From Russula earlei (lineage: Eukaryota; Basidiomycota; Agaricomycetes; Russulales; Russulaceae), in the NCBI GenBank assembly GCA_025769875.1, contig JAGFNK010000439.1, positions 1 through 43,379 on the forward strand: a stretch of DNA of 43,379 nucleotides. Direction: 5' to 3'. The stretch's first letter is position 1. Each line of letters opens with the position of its first letter. Shown piece by piece: positions 20,019 through 32,411 of this stretch. The notes under the pieces are model-generated. The model searched no databases. It saw only the letters and a program-made list of their open reading frames with translations, and was not told the origin of the DNA. A program made the translations under genes and the position numbers.

Positions 20019-22274
20019 ATGGCAGCCCGCCCCCCCCCAACGAGGCCCCACATAAGCCTCAATCCTCCTTCCCACTTCCCTTATTCCATCACAGAGGAGT
20101 GGGCCGAAGACGACGCCTGGGACAGCGCATCAGATCCCGAGTCGGCCTCGAACTCCCAGACCGCCTGGGCTCGTTCGCACAACCAACAGCAACAACCCGG
20201 GCACCCTCAACCGTCGACGGGTGCCACGTCCACGGCAGCGTCCGCGCCCAAGCCCGTGCCCGTTCCTCGCAGGTCCCGCAACAGCTCCAGCTCGACCCTC
20301 GCCCTCTCGTACACCCACGTCAGCGCGCCGAGCCCCACGAGGAGCTCGTCCCCGCACCCGTCGTCCCACGCCGACGCCGACCACGTTTCGCTCTCGACCC
20401 ACCCCACCACCACGACGAGAAACGGCTGGACGATCGTGCAAAAGGGGAGCGCGGACGGGCTCAGGCCCGGACTCGGCGACAGGGCCGTCGCCGCTCATCC
20501 GGAGCCTTCGCGCCCGCAGCGCGACGACGACGACGACGGCGGCGGCGGCGGCGGCGACGACGACTCGGATGACGACGATCGCGAGGGCGGCGCCGACACC
20601 TTCGAGGATCTCGGCGCCGAGTTGTTCGTCGATATGCCTGTGGTACCCAAGGCTCGGCAGGGCGCTGCGTTCGTCCGACGGGATGCAGCTCAGATCGCGA
20701 ATGGTGCGCCGCATCGTTATTCTTTTCTGCCATCGTACATGTGTAAGGGATTCACGCGTGGATATGTTCGCCTCACAGATCCACTGCGTCTCCTTAGGCG
20801 CCGTGCGGGGTGGCATAGCCGTTCTGGATCTTTGTCGTCTCAAAATTCGAGATCGTCGTCTCCGCATCACGGCGAGCCCACTGAAAAGTTGAGGCGAGAG
20901 CAGTCTTTCAAGGCTAATCGTCGTCACAAGTTCCTTGAATGTCTGTCGCGAGAGGATGTGGACATGGGTCCGTCCTCTTTCCCTTTCACTGATTCCCTAC
21001 GCGGGCCCATTCTGAAAATTATTATTTTTTCTTTCCTATAAGCTGAGTTGCGAAAGTTGGCCTGGTCAGGGATTCCCGAAGAGTTCCGTCCAATAGCTTG
21101 GCCTCTGCTCCTGGTACGATCAGATCATATCTTCCGCGCACCACTTTAGCCTCATCTTTCTAAGGGCCATCTGCCACTGCCCATGGGCCTGCGCTCATCC
21201 ACCCTGGAACGGAGACGTGGAGAGTACCAGTCCCTTGTCGATCTCACGTTCGCCAAGGGCAAAGATGGCCTAGATCAACAGATATGGCACCAGATCGAAA
21301 TAGACGTGCCTCGGACACGACCTGGGGTGCAGCTATGGATGCATGCCTCGACGCAACGCGTATGGCTGCCTTCCATTATCGACCTGCATGAGCGTCATGT
21401 CCTTTTTTTTTTTTTTTCAGAGTCTGGAGCGCATACTGTACGTCTGGGCGATGCGACACCCCGCCAGTGGATACGTGCAAGGGATAAACGATCTCGCCAC
21501 ACCGTTCTTCGAGGTGTTCCTGTCTGCATACGTCGGTAGGCGGTCCTATCAGAAACGAAAAAAAAAAAAAATCGAGCAGCAGTTGGAACTGACCCGAGGC
21601 TGAAAACCGCAGATACCGATCCCGAAGAGATCGACCCTTCGATACTCCCTCCTCCCGTCCTCGCCGCGGTCGAGGCCGATTCCTTCTGGTGCCTCTCGCG
21701 CCTGCTCAACGAGATCCCTGAGAACTACACCACGGCGCAACCGGGCATCCAGCGCAGCGTGAAGCGCATGGCGGAGCTCGTCGCGCGCATCGACGCGCCG
21801 CTCTCCGAGCACCTCGCCACGCAAGGCGTGGAGTTTATGCAATTTGCGTTCAGGTGGATGAACTGCCTGCTGATGCGCGAGATCAGCGTGAAGAATACCG
21901 TGAGGATGTGGGATACCTATCTGGTGCGTCCTCTCATCTGCGCAAGCGCGGTTCCGGGGTGGCGACGATGATGGGATAACGCGCGACGCGGTGCAGGCGG
22001 AAGGTTCGGACGCCTTTTCTCAATTTCACCTTTACGTGTGTTCGGCGTTCCTCGTGCGGTGGAGCGACAAGCTCCGAGCGATGGATTTCCAGGTGCGTGC
22101 GCGCTCTCAACTCCATAGTCTATAACCTTATCCTCCCCTCAGGGCATCATCATGTTCCTGCAGTCGTTGCCCACACAAGATTGGACAGACCATGAAATCG
22201 AGATGCTCCTCAGCCAAGCGTTCTTGCTCAAATCGATCTGGCACAACGCGCAGAGCCACTTCATGGGAAAGTGA
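20019..22274 (+). CDS. GYP1: Rab GTPase-activating protein, Gyp1/TBC1D22 type
   Basis: Stimulates GTP hydrolysis by Rab/Ypt proteins (Ypt1 in yeast), acting at the Golgi. Eight exons: 20019-20734, 20798-20967, 21043-21113, 21165-21359, 21421-21535, 21613-21923, 21997-22092 and 22143-22274, giving 601 residues. The first 300 residues are low-complexity (Ser/Pro, poly-Asp and poly-Gly near residue 170). The TBC domain follows: ELRKLAWSGIPEEFRPIAWPLLLG, the arginine-finger motif WHQIEIDVPRTRP, the glutamine-finger motif SGYVQGINDL, DSFWCLSRLL, GVEFMQFAFRWMNCLLMRE, RMWDTYL, FLVRWSDKL and LQSLPTQDW near the end. IEIDVPRTRP followed by HPASGYVQGINDL is characteristic of the Gyp1/TBC1D22 branch. Intron 1 (63 nt) has no stop in frame and could be retained. 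Confidence 0.93.
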
Positions 22275-22506
22275 AAGATCAAAGCGTCTCCCCCACACAC
22301 TACATACAAGCCCTTCCTGCTTCTGCGCATCCTAATTTCATTCGCAAGGCGCGCTGACCCACAACCCAAACCGAAGCATCAGCTGTAATTTGTGAATAGC
22401 GATGGCATCGCGCTAGAGGAAGGGAGACGGGAGGGGGAGGGGGGAGGGGAGAACGGGTTTTGTATATCACCCAAGGCAGAGAGATGTGTACGATTTCGTG
22501 TCTGCA

Positions 22507-25074
22507 TCAAGTACTTGAGCTCGAATCGGTCTGCAACAGCCGCACTTCGCGCTCTATCGCTTCCGTCATCTCCTTCGCGGCATCCTCGGTACCTACCCGT
22601 AGACGGTACTGCGCCGTCTGCGTATCCTTGCCAGGCGATGTAATATGACCCGTAAAAGCGACCGTCTTTCCTGTGCGCTTCGGCTGCAATCCGGGATATA
22701 TGCGGAAGTTCTACATCAAAAAAAAAAAAATGGGACGGGGTTCAAAAAAAGAAAGTGAGAGTGAGGGCAACCCACAATGACGATCTTTCCGGTGGTCGTG
22801 GAGCGCAGGATGACCCGCCGCGTGTTTGTTTCATTGTGCTTCTTGAGACGGAGCATGCCTAGTCAAAGAAATATATGTAAGGCAAAGAGAGAGAGAGAGC
22901 GAACGAGAAAGCAAACCGCACCGACGCCCATTTCGGACCACGTAGGCGCGCCCTCACGGTCCATCGTAAACTTGAACACCTTGGCCTTGACCGTGTACGT
23001 CACCTCCTCGTCCTCTTCGCCCTCGCCTTCGCCACCGTGGAGCCCGGGTGACATTGTCCGCGCGAGGCCATCCTCGTCCACCGAGCCCTCCGTCGCGGGG
23101 GTATCGCCTCGCGTCCCCGCAGCCGAGGAGGACACTTCAAGGTGTGTGGGCGCAGCAGCAGGTAATGGCGGCGGCGGCGCGGGCACGGGGGTGCTTGCGG
23201 TCGTCGACGTGGGCGTCGATCCGGCAGTACCTGCCGCCGCCGCCGGCATCGGCGTCGCTCCTCCGGAGGACGCAGAGGGCGCGAGTGATGCGGACGTTGA
23301 TGTTGACGTGGCCACAAAGCTGCCAAAGACCGAGCCGGGAGCGGCGACGGCGGGCGTCGCCGTTGTGGTTGTGGTCGTCGATTGGGACGATGGCGAGTGC
23401 GATGGCGAGCCAAACGAAAAGCCGACGCTGCCCGCCTTTGGCGGGGACGATCCCTCGCTGCTTCCCGGGGCGACGCCGAACCCGAACTGCGCGGGTGTCG
23501 TCGATGTCGACGTGCCGAAAACGAACGGCGACGGTTTCGCGGACGAGCCGAACGACCCGCCAAATGCGCTGCTGAGCGGTGGCAACGGCGGAGCCTTGTC
23601 TGTCTCTATGTCCATGTCCTTGTCTTCGACGGATCTGGTCGCCGTCGCCGAGCCAAATATGCTGCTCGATCCCGAAGACGTTGTGCTGTTACCAAAGAGC
23701 TTCGTTCCGGGCGCCAGGGCGAAGGGGAACGGCGCGGACGCAGATGAAGGGGGCTTGTCTTTTTCCTTGTCCTTTTCTTCTGTGGCTGCCTTTTCAGAGC
23801 CGAAGAGTGAGGAAGACTTTGGTGGATTGCTAAAATGTAAGGTGGTAGAGCCGCCGAAAGGGAAGGCGCTGGAAGTGGGACCAGTGAATGAGGCTGCGCC
23901 AAGTGAGAAGGCTGGCTTGAGCGAAGGAGTAGTTTCCATTTCTTTTGAGGCAGTTGGTTTGAACGGAGAGGACGAGGATACGGCACCGGCGAAGGGGGAG
24001 AACGAAATCGCAGACGTAGGTTGAGAGTCTGAAGGTTCTGTAGCTGTTGCTGCTGTTGCTGCTGCTGCTGTTGATGACGATGACGATGATGACGATGATG
24101 ATGAGAAGCTGAAAGGGGTTGAAGGCGGCGCATGGCCAGTATTGAATCCAGTTGGAGGCTTAGCAGAACTCGTAGCTCCAAAACCTACGAAGCTTGACGG
24201 CGGCACCGGCATTGTGGCTGGCGCGGAAGTAGCAGGTTTGGGGAAGGAGAACGAAGCAGGAGGAATGGAAGACTTGCTTGGAGCGCTCTGCATCTTTGTG
24301 TGAGAGGATTTATCATCATAATCTTGTTGAACCGTGATGCGATGCTTTTTATACTGTTCCAATGTGTCTGCAATGTCAATAAACGGATCAGACTGGATGG
24401 CATTTGTGACAGCCGAGAGGAAAGACGAATTGAGTCCGCGGAGGGAGGTGTAATAACCGAGCGCGACCTCATCAGTGTCGCCGGACGCATCCGTTTTCAG
24501 CGTATGGGTTGATGAGAGCAAAGGCTTTGCGCCTGCGGTGGATGAAGGACCAAGGAAGGACGCAAACTTTTTGGTAGCATTCGACGCCGATTCCGAGACA
24601 GCGGGAGCATCCGCTGGATTCTGGGGAGGGCCAGCAAGCGCAAACGTGAATGGGGTTGTTGCGCCGCCAGAGGATCCGAATCCTGAGAAGTTACCAAACT
24701 TTTGTGGGACAGCTGGCTGCTCGTGACGACGTATCGGAATAAGTGGGGTGGAAGTAAGTAGGAAGGGTGAAGACATACAGGGGTGCTGTTGGCAGGAGGG
24801 ATCACGGGAAGGACGGCAGGACTTGTACGCCTGGGAAGACCACGTATCCTACGAGAGCAGCCGATGAGCTGTGTTGGCAAGGGTAAGAAATGAAAGGACG
24901 CACTCCCGCCTTGCCAGCTCGGACTCGTTGGCCACTCGGAAACCTGTTTGGACCTGCTGTCGAGATGAGAAGTACAGACAAGCAGGCGTTTGAGTTGGAA
25001 ATGAGTCGGCACACCTCAACCTCATCTTCCATATCATCATCCTTGGTTAATTGTTTGTCTGCGCCTCGCTTCAT
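22507..25074 (-). CDS. NUP2: FG nucleoporin Nup2/Nup50 with RanBP1 domain
   Basis: Nuclear-pore basket protein that binds importin-alpha and Ran-GTP and helps cargo release and karyopherin recycling. Six exons: 25015-25074, 24904-24953, 24779-24848, 22922-24719, 22776-22858 and 22507-22710, giving 754 residues. The N terminus is MKRGADKQLTKDD, the Nup50/Nup2 importin-alpha binding type, followed by GFRVANESELARR. The middle has dispersed FG dipeptides (FGNFSGFGSSG, FVGFGATSS, LFGNSTTSSGSSSIFG, FGGSFGSS, FVFGTS, FGFGVAPG) in Ser/Thr/Pro-rich sequence, plus a folded N-terminal part (YYTSLRGLNSSFLSAV). The C terminus is a Ran-binding domain: FKFTMDREGAPTWSEMGVG, MLRLKKHNETNTRRVILR, NFRIYPG, then a degenerate end. 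The expected Arg/Lys-rich Ran contact is only partly visible. Divergent from SPT23, convergent with GYP1. Confidence 0.92.
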
Positions 25075-25586
25075 TTTGGCTACAGCAGAGTGGTTGTGTG
25101 CTTAGGTTGGACCGACTGGCTGATGTAATAATCCAAGATTGTTCACGTGACATCAAACGGGTTTCAGGGCTGGCTTGTTTGTGGATGTTATGTCCCAGCC
25201 ACATGGCCGAGTTGCAGCCGTCATCGCTGACTGAAGTGGCTGATAGCCATGACCAAGGAGATAACCAGGAGCGCGCGGTGGCGGCGGATCTGTTGGGGTT
25301 GGGTTGATTGTCGTTGGGTGGTAGATATGGCGGGTTGCTCTCCTCCTGGGCTGTAGGTCGTGCTCTGTTGTGAGAGGGATTGTATGAGTATGAGGCATGA
25401 ACATGAGCATGAGCATGAGCATGAACACGAGTAAATCGTCGGAAGCGAGATGGAAGAACAGAGACCACACTTTGTTTTCACGGAGTGAATTGTGGAGCCG
25501 AAAGCGAAAGCCAAACGAAATGCTCTAGAGCATCAAACTTACAAAAGTATAAGCGAGTGAGGGTCTCATCTCTCCCTCTCCCTCCC
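25075..25586. promoter_or_regulatory. Divergent promoter of NUP2 and SPT23/MGA2, with a hexamer repeat
   Basis: 512 bp between the two start codons. At about 25384-25432 there is an imperfect array of CATGAG/CATGAA hexamers. The side next to SPT23 (25561-25586) is CT-rich, fitting its 5' UTR or promoter. Confidence 0.5.
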
Positions 25587-28500
25587 ATGTCTTCCTCATC
25601 TCCTTCCCTCACTACAACTGCCTCTCGTTCGCCTTCCCCCGTCACCCCCTCAACTCCTGACGATAACATCCAAGTCACTCCCTTACCTACCAACATTGAC
25701 CTCTCCGCCTGGTATAAGACCCGACCAGCAGAGCCAACTTCCCCCCAAGCAGTTTGCTGGGATGACAACTCTCCTCATCTTTTCACGACAATCAAAGAAG
25801 ATCCCACAGACATTCTCTCACTGGACGACCTCATCCAAGATTATGCATACGACGAGTAAGTTCCTATTCCATGAAAAAAAAAAAGGCTCGACACACGTGG
25901 TCTCATTACCCGCCTCTCAGTTCTTCTTCATCCCCCGTTCTATCCACTGCCTTTCCTACAGGCCCTTCCGAGTTCCCCTATACCTCTGCATCTGTCTCGC
26001 CCTCTATATCACCTTCTCAGCCTCTCGAGGATGGTCAACACTCCTCCGCAGTCACAATGGTACCACCTCTATTGCTTATATCCCCCATCAAACCAGTACC
26101 TCCTCCAGCTTCACAGCCACGCAAAAAGAACCCCTTGGCTTCCCAGAATGTCGTATATCCCCCCAAGGAGTCGTGTTCAAAGTGCGTTGGCTTCATCATA
26201 CCCGGCATCCTCTGATATTGCCACTCACTTACAATCCATTCCTTTTTCCTAGTCTCGCTATAATATTCCCCAGTATACCGGAAGGTGGTACAAAATCTCG
26301 TGTCGAAACTCAAGTCCGCGTCACAGTTGATCTTGCCTATGCAAGTGCGACGGCTGGGGATCAGCCCTCCCAATATGATCGCGTCGGTTCATGGAAATGG
26401 TTGAAATTACCCAAGGGCACAGCCACAAAGAAGAGAACACGAAAAGAAGGCAAAATCGGTCCGTCTCCTTACCTACACCCATCAGCGTTTACTAATGTCC
26501 AGCATAGACCCCTCGGTCGAAGACACCTTGCAACTTGGTGTGGAGATAACATGCGCCTCGCCCCCTCATTCGCGCGTTGTTTGTTGCTCCAGTTGTCAAA
26601 GTCGAGAAGTATGCTATTTTCCCCTCTTCCTTGTCCTTTCCCATTGAATCTTCGCAAAGGCAAAGCGGGTTGCCCGAAAATTGGCCCAGCGCGTCCGCCC
26701 CCAGCGGCATGACTCTGATTCTCCCGAAGCCGCAAATGCAATGGCTAATGGTACGACCGAACCCTTCAACATCGTTCAGTTCAATTGTCCTGAAGTGCTC
26801 AGCTTCTCCTCCGGCACCGTTGTCTTCCCACTCCGTATCACTTGTTACTGTCGTCACCACCGCGAGCGAGTTGGGTTCCATGTTCATCTCATCATGTCCG
26901 ACCACACTGGCAGAGTCGTGGGTAGTGGGACCACTCATCCAATCATGATCACAGACGATCATAAAAGCACCGGGGCAAATGCAAAGCCACCTCTTCATGC
27001 GGAAATCGATTGGTCCCAGGTATCTCCCGACGTGTCAGACAAGGCCGTTTCGGGCAAGCGTAAGCAGTCACTCGCCCATGAGACGACCTTTCATCATGGG
27101 AAGAAGAGGCAGAAAATTAAAGGCGCAGACACTTCTCATGGGGAACCTCGAGGCATGTCCCGAAGGAGCAGCTCGGGCAGCTTGACCTCACCTTCTGTCT
27201 TCACATCTGCACTTCCCACTCGCGCAACTACTCCATCTCAACTTGCCAGCTCTGGACCTCCCAGTCAAATTTGTGCTACGGCTCCTCCCTCACCACGCGC
27301 GTCCACCACCTTTGTCCTCACGAATGTTGAAGTACCTTCGAATTCTTCCATCGTCTCTCCTGGCCATCTAGAGCCCACTATCCTCGACTTGCCGGAGATA
27401 CCGCTATCAGCTCCACGGCCGGTCCATTCGACATCCTTGTCAGATTCGGAGCGTGGTGTCTCCCCCTCTGCGTTCTTGCCTACCGCTCCCCCATCCCCCG
27501 TGGCTATGTCTGTGCCCCAATACCAACTTTTGCGAGATCCCCTTGCTTCTGCGCCGCTTCCTTTCATGTTCTTCCCAGACCCTCCACCCATGGCGTCAGC
27601 CCTTAAGCCACGCATCCATCGGCTCATTCCATCCTCGGGTCCGATTATTGGTGGCATCGAGGTCACTGTGCTGGGGTCGAACTTCCATCCTTCTCAGCAA
27701 CTTGATTGCATTTTTGGAGATGTCATGGCAAGTTCTACGCAACGCTGGAGTGACAATACACTCGTTTGCATCCTTCCGCCTCGCTCGACGTCTGGAGTCG
27801 TTGCTGTATGGTTTAATGGGATAACTAAGGATGATGACGGCACTCCGCCGTGCTTGTTTACTTATACGGACGAATCGGACAGGGCATTGTAAGTCTTCTG
27901 ACACCATGCCCTATGTCCTCGCCTTTAACTTATATCGCGGTCCAACAGGATGGAATTGGCGCTTCAGGTCGTGGGCCTCAAGATGACGGGAAAATTAGAG
28001 GACGCGAAGAGCGTGGCCATGCGTATCGTTGGGCCAGCGAATGAGGACACGCCAAGCGGCTCCGATTCACCCAACGCTATGCAGCTTGCTACTGATACCA
28101 TCTCCCTAAGCCTTCGCTCGGCGCTTCATCACATGGGCCCTTGGAGCGGACTGGAGAAGATGGTCATTGATCTCTTGTCTTTGCTTGATGTGCAGATTGA
28201 TGCGCCCTCAGAAGTCTCGCTTGCAATGGCGATGGAGCTTAAGACAGGTGGTGGACAGACACTATTGCATTTTGCTGCATTCCTCAAATATCCTGACCTC
28301 GCGAGCTTCTTGATCGATCATAATGTTGACAAGGACGCGCGGGATCACAACGGACACACAGCGTTGCATCTTGCCAGCTTGGTCGGAGCACAAAGTTGCG
28401 CAGCTGTCCTGCTTGATTCTGGAGCGGACGTAGAAATAGTCAACGTCGAAGGCAAGACTGCCCAAGAGTTGGCTGACTTCAACTTTGCCGACCTGATCGA

Positions 28501-29491
28501 GACGGACAATGTAGCGGATGGCGAGTCCCAATGGGGAGATGGCGAAGATTCTGGAGATGACGTGGTCGGCAACCATGGTCATTCACGACCTGCTTCGCGG
28601 GTGTTACGTCGTAGCGTCGACGTAGGACCTCCGTCCCCAGCTGCTGAAGATAGTGGCCGCCAACTACCGGAGCTTGGAAAAGAGAAGGATAGTAGTGTTG
28701 ATGAGAAACGGGCGGCGACTTTCATGCGCAAGATCCAACGTACTCTGGCGCGTGTGCAGCCAATGGATGGTATCATTCCAAACATGTCGCACCTCGCTTT
28801 CCCGCAACTTTTACAACTCCCCGGTGTGCCTGGCGTTCCATGGGGTGCACTTCCGGCAGTGTTCCCAGTTTACGTACCTTGGACTGCATCCCTCCGCACC
28901 CCTACCGTCCCGGTTACGGGTGCTAATCCGCATAGCCCAGAACCACGGAAGGGCAAGATGCGGTCGTTGCTGACGCCGCAGGAGTGGCGTACCTTTTTGG
29001 AGAAGTCTTGGTTCCTGCAGGTACCCCAAGCGCAAGACGATGAATCACCTCCGGTGTACACACCCCGAGCAGAGGACGATGGCGAGCCGCCCGTGGCGGG
29101 TCAGTCAATGACTTCACCAGAGCGGTCAACCGCACGTCGAGTGGGGTATGACACCGGACCTGCCCCAGACGACCGTGAGGTCAAAGCATATGGATACCGC
29201 CCGAGAAAGCATGCGAGACAAATCCAAAACAAAGGTCTGCTTATTCTTCTTGGAGGTTTGAACGCCCGGATTGATGCCTTTTTGTGTTGCAGAGGATCTC
29301 ATGCTTAGGTTATTCTGGATTCCAATTCTCTTATGTGAGTCGAAGCCACCTACGTCGCGTGCCAAGTCTTGACTGGATGGTGCTCTTCCTTCGCTCTAGT
29401 TGCTCTCCTCTGGGCATTCGCGCATGGTATGCGTATTGCCATGCATTCGGTTCGGACGATGGGTCCACTGAAAGCTCTCTTACGATTGTGA
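25587..29491 (+). CDS. MGA2: Spt23/Mga2-type membrane-anchored transcription factor (IPT/TIG, ankyrin, C-terminal TM)
   Basis: In yeast, Spt23 and Mga2 sit in the ER membrane as precursors. The ubiquitin-proteasome system releases the N-terminal part, which activates OLE1 and low-oxygen genes. Eight exons: 25587-25855, 25921-26181, 26253-26458, 26508-26608, 26660-27888, 27949-29234, 29293-29334 and 29400-29491, giving 1161 residues in continuous phase. Motifs: GGTKSRVETQVRVTVDL, CCSSCQSREAKRVARK and CPEVLSFSSGTVVFPLRITCYCRHH in the N-terminal DNA-binding-like region; an IPT/TIG fold at about 591-680 (PSSGPIIGGIEVTVLGSNF); two ankyrin repeats at about 788-870 (GQTLLHFAAFLKYPDLASFL, GHTALHLASLVG). 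A single C-terminal membrane helix (RLFWIPILLFALLWAFAHG, about 1120-1140) ends close to the stop, as in Mga2. Regulation by membrane lipid state is family knowledge, not visible here. Confidence 0.93.
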
Positions 29492-29666
29492 TACACCACA
29501 GTTGGATGGTACAGTGTACCTGTTACTGGACCAAATAGTGCTAGGCTGTACGATTGCAGACTCTTCTTGTACCGAGTAATGGCGGATTGTTGATCGAGTA
29601 TATGGGCCCCGTATCGCTACATTATCATATAAGAGTGACTTGCAGTATTTAATACAATTGATATAG

Positions 29667-31621
29667 ATGGATGTCGTCTGCCTGATGTCTCACCAAGCTC
29701 GAGACACAACATCCCGTCCTTTCTACCTCGTCGCCGTTCACGGCGGCGCAGGATACCACTCACCCGTATCGGACTCCTCGGTCAATCGTAACCTACGCGC
29801 AGCCATTTCCTCCACGCTCGCCACGTTCGCCGTCACGACTGCACCGGTTATCGGTGCCGCCAGTTCCACCATTGACAACACCCATTCCTCTGGATCGTCA
29901 TCCGCGCTCGACGCCGTGACGACGCTCATTGCCGCACTCGAGGATGCCCCAGACTTTAACGCGGGCTACGGCTCGAACCTCACCTTCGACGGGGACGTCG
30001 AGTGCGACGCATCACTCATGTCGTCAACGGCGGAAGATGGAGATGGAGACGGAGACGGAATGACGGTCGAAGGCAGCACCGCCCACCCTCACGTCTACCC
30101 GCCCTCGTCCCCTCCGTCCCCATCCTCGTTCTCGTTCGGGAGCGTCGGCGCCGTGCCCGGCGTGCCCAATCCCGTCTTGCTCGCCCGCCGCGTCCTCGAG
30201 GGTCGACGACGACGTCGGCCACAACGGCGGGAGCCGGAGCAGGCGTCGGGGCCGGGACGGGACTTGGGCTTAGGCTTGGGAACGGGGACGGGGACGGGGA
30301 CGGGGACGGGGACGGGGACGGGGACGGGGACGGGGACGGGGACGGGGATGGGCCGCGTTCCGCCTTTGATGCTCGTGGGAGAGGGCGCGGTGCGATTTGC
30401 GCGGGCGCAGGGCGTCCCGGTCGTCGATTCGCCCCGGGAGATGGTCGCGCCGAGGGCGCGGGAGGAGTGGGCCGTGTGGCGAGAGCGGCTAGGGCGTTGG
30501 AAGGGGGAGGAGCGCGCGTCGGCGTGGGCACCCGCCGAGGGTGGTGGTGGGCCTTCTGATCATGATCCCGAGACGCTGGGCATCATGCCGGTGGACGCGC
30601 GGCAGGATACCGTCGGCGCTGTCGTGCTGGTTGGCGGCGACGACGTCCGGCGGCAAGAGCGACAAGTCGCTGCCGGCGTATCGAGGTGTGTCCTATCTAT
30701 TGTTTCTCTCTTCTCTTTCGTTTTTCGTTTTTTTTTCCTGTTTGGCGAACGGCACGGATGGTCGGTGGATTGTTCCCTGTTTTACTTCGCTTTCGCCTCT
30801 TCTATGTGTGCTCATCCTCATACCTTTTTACCCGCCCGGTGACCTCAGCGGGGGTTTACTGCTCAAGCACCCCGGACGTGTGGGCGAGGTCCGTCAGACG
30901 ATCCTCTCTCCCCCCATTCTCTCTCTCTCTCTTAGTTTCATTGAAAGCCGTTCTTTTCGTCTGTGGGTTTTCATTAGGCGGCCATTTTCGGCGCGGGCTG
31001 TTGGGCGGAACGATCGTCTGGTGGCCGCAGCGTGGCCTGCAGCGTCTCGGGACAGGGGGAGCTGATCGTGCAATCCTCCCTGGCCAGAACGCTGGCCGAG
31101 AGGATCGCCGCGAGCGCGGAGGACGAGGACGGGCACGACATCCTCCGATCCGTTCTGGTCGATCAGTTCTACGGTGCGTCGCCGTCTTGTTTGTCTATGA
31201 ATAATGCACGCATCGTTTGCGACTTCGGCGGTTCCCCCCAAGCTAGGCAGATGGCGTCAACGAGGGGAGCATCAGCCGGCCGTAGGCGTGCTTCTCATCA
31301 CGCAGGGGATGAACGGAAGCGAACACACCGGTCCGTGAAAAGGCACTTTCCCCAAACCCAAACCTTGCCCGACTTTCTTTCTTATGCAGCTAGGCTCTGG
31401 TGCGCGTTCACCACGCAAAGCATGGCCATTGCGTACGCGTCGTCCCGACACCCCAAGCCAAAGGTCAGAACCCGCCACCTGTTCATCACCTGTCTGATGA
31501 TTAATGCAAACTCCCATTGATCGGCTGTCACCAGGCCACGGTTCTACGGAACACCGCCCACGAGTTTCGCAACGATGACGACGGTCGGCCCCCGCTGTTC
31601 ATCGCTTCCTTTCCGTGCTAG
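29667..31621 (+). CDS. TASP1: Taspase-1-like threonine aspartase (asparaginase-2 / Ntn hydrolase family)
   Basis: Ntn-hydrolase precursor that self-cleaves before a catalytic Thr. Animal Taspase-1 cleaves nuclear regulators such as TFIIA and MLL after Asp. Six exons: 29667-30685, 30849-30888, 30978-31173, 31247-31330, 31390-31463 and 31535-31621, giving 499 residues. Motifs: [12 protein letters not shown] at the start, [62 protein letters not shown] with the nucleophile Thr about residue 315, then [25 protein letters not shown] and [11 protein letters not shown] long low-complexity loop (Asp/Gly near residue 120, about ten Gly-Thr dipeptides near residue 210) makes it longer than the 420-residue human enzyme. 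The DTVGAV and LKHPGRVGE wording favours Taspase-1 over plain isoaspartyl peptidases. The start could also be the ATG at 29685. Confidence 0.88.
30284..30348 (+). repeat. GGGGAC hexanucleotide microsatellite inside TASP1
   Basis: About ten perfect or near-perfect GGGGAC units encode (Gly-Thr)n in the loop before the catalytic Thr. A unit change keeps the frame because the unit is six bases. Confidence 0.9.
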
Positions 31622-32411
31622 TCGCGTACTTGACTGCATGGCACGGCCTCTTTCTTCTATCTTTCGTATGTGATCGCGGGCGATCGAACCTCCTCGGCCT
31701 CGGGGCGGATTCTGGGGTGCGGACTGCTCGCTCGAGACACTTCTTCTCCGTTTGGTCGACGGCGGTGGGTCCTCTCACCCCAATGAGGCCAAAACGCCGC
31801 TTTTCGAGCAAGCACTTGGACCTATGGTCATATAACAACGCCGGCACGATCTCACTCGACTTGATTGTCGTGGAGGAGGGAGTGTCTCAGGGACGGACAA
31901 TTTTTACTGATCGACACCCTCGGGATCTCCTCGGGGAAGACCAACTGTTGGATACAGTAAAATCAAACCCTACCCAAGGCTAGCGCACAAATTTTCGTGT
32001 TCCTGCATCCCTGTTGGTGTTATTTGATCGGCGAGCACGCGATTGCACCCCTTTTCCTTTGAACCTTTTTCAATGCCAAAAAGCGGGACGAATATCGGGG
32101 ATCAGCGAGCCGTAGCTTCGCTGAAGACAATGCACGCTACATCGCAAGAACGTTCGTGTGAATGCCTCAACGCCGGGGCGAAACGTTCTCCTCCACAATG
32201 CCTCATCAGACGGAACCGGAGCTGGCGCTACCGTCACGTTTTCCATCCACGCAGGACGACGACCGCGAAGGCGCGCGATGCACCGCGGACTTTGTTGCAC
32301 GTTGATCCAGCGAGGTTGGATGGTGGTTTGAATTTCGGGCATTTGACAACTACCGGGGGGTGTTTGGAGGGCGATAACCCCCCTCAATGGAGCGTGGTGA
32401 CGGCATGTGCC
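31622..32411. other. Convergent intergenic region, no gene recognised
   Basis: 790 bp between the stops of TASP1 (+) and TFB4 (-). Two plus-strand ORFs of 122 and 125 codons are present but show no recognisable motif. A G6/C6 inverted repeat near 32355-32385 could form a hairpin and may contribute to 3' end formation on either strand. Confidence 0.45.

Noticed and set aside
22777..24024. 415-codon plus-strand ORF
   Set aside because: It lies opposite the FG-repeat exon of NUP2. GC-rich codon bias keeps the antisense frame open, and it shows no motif.
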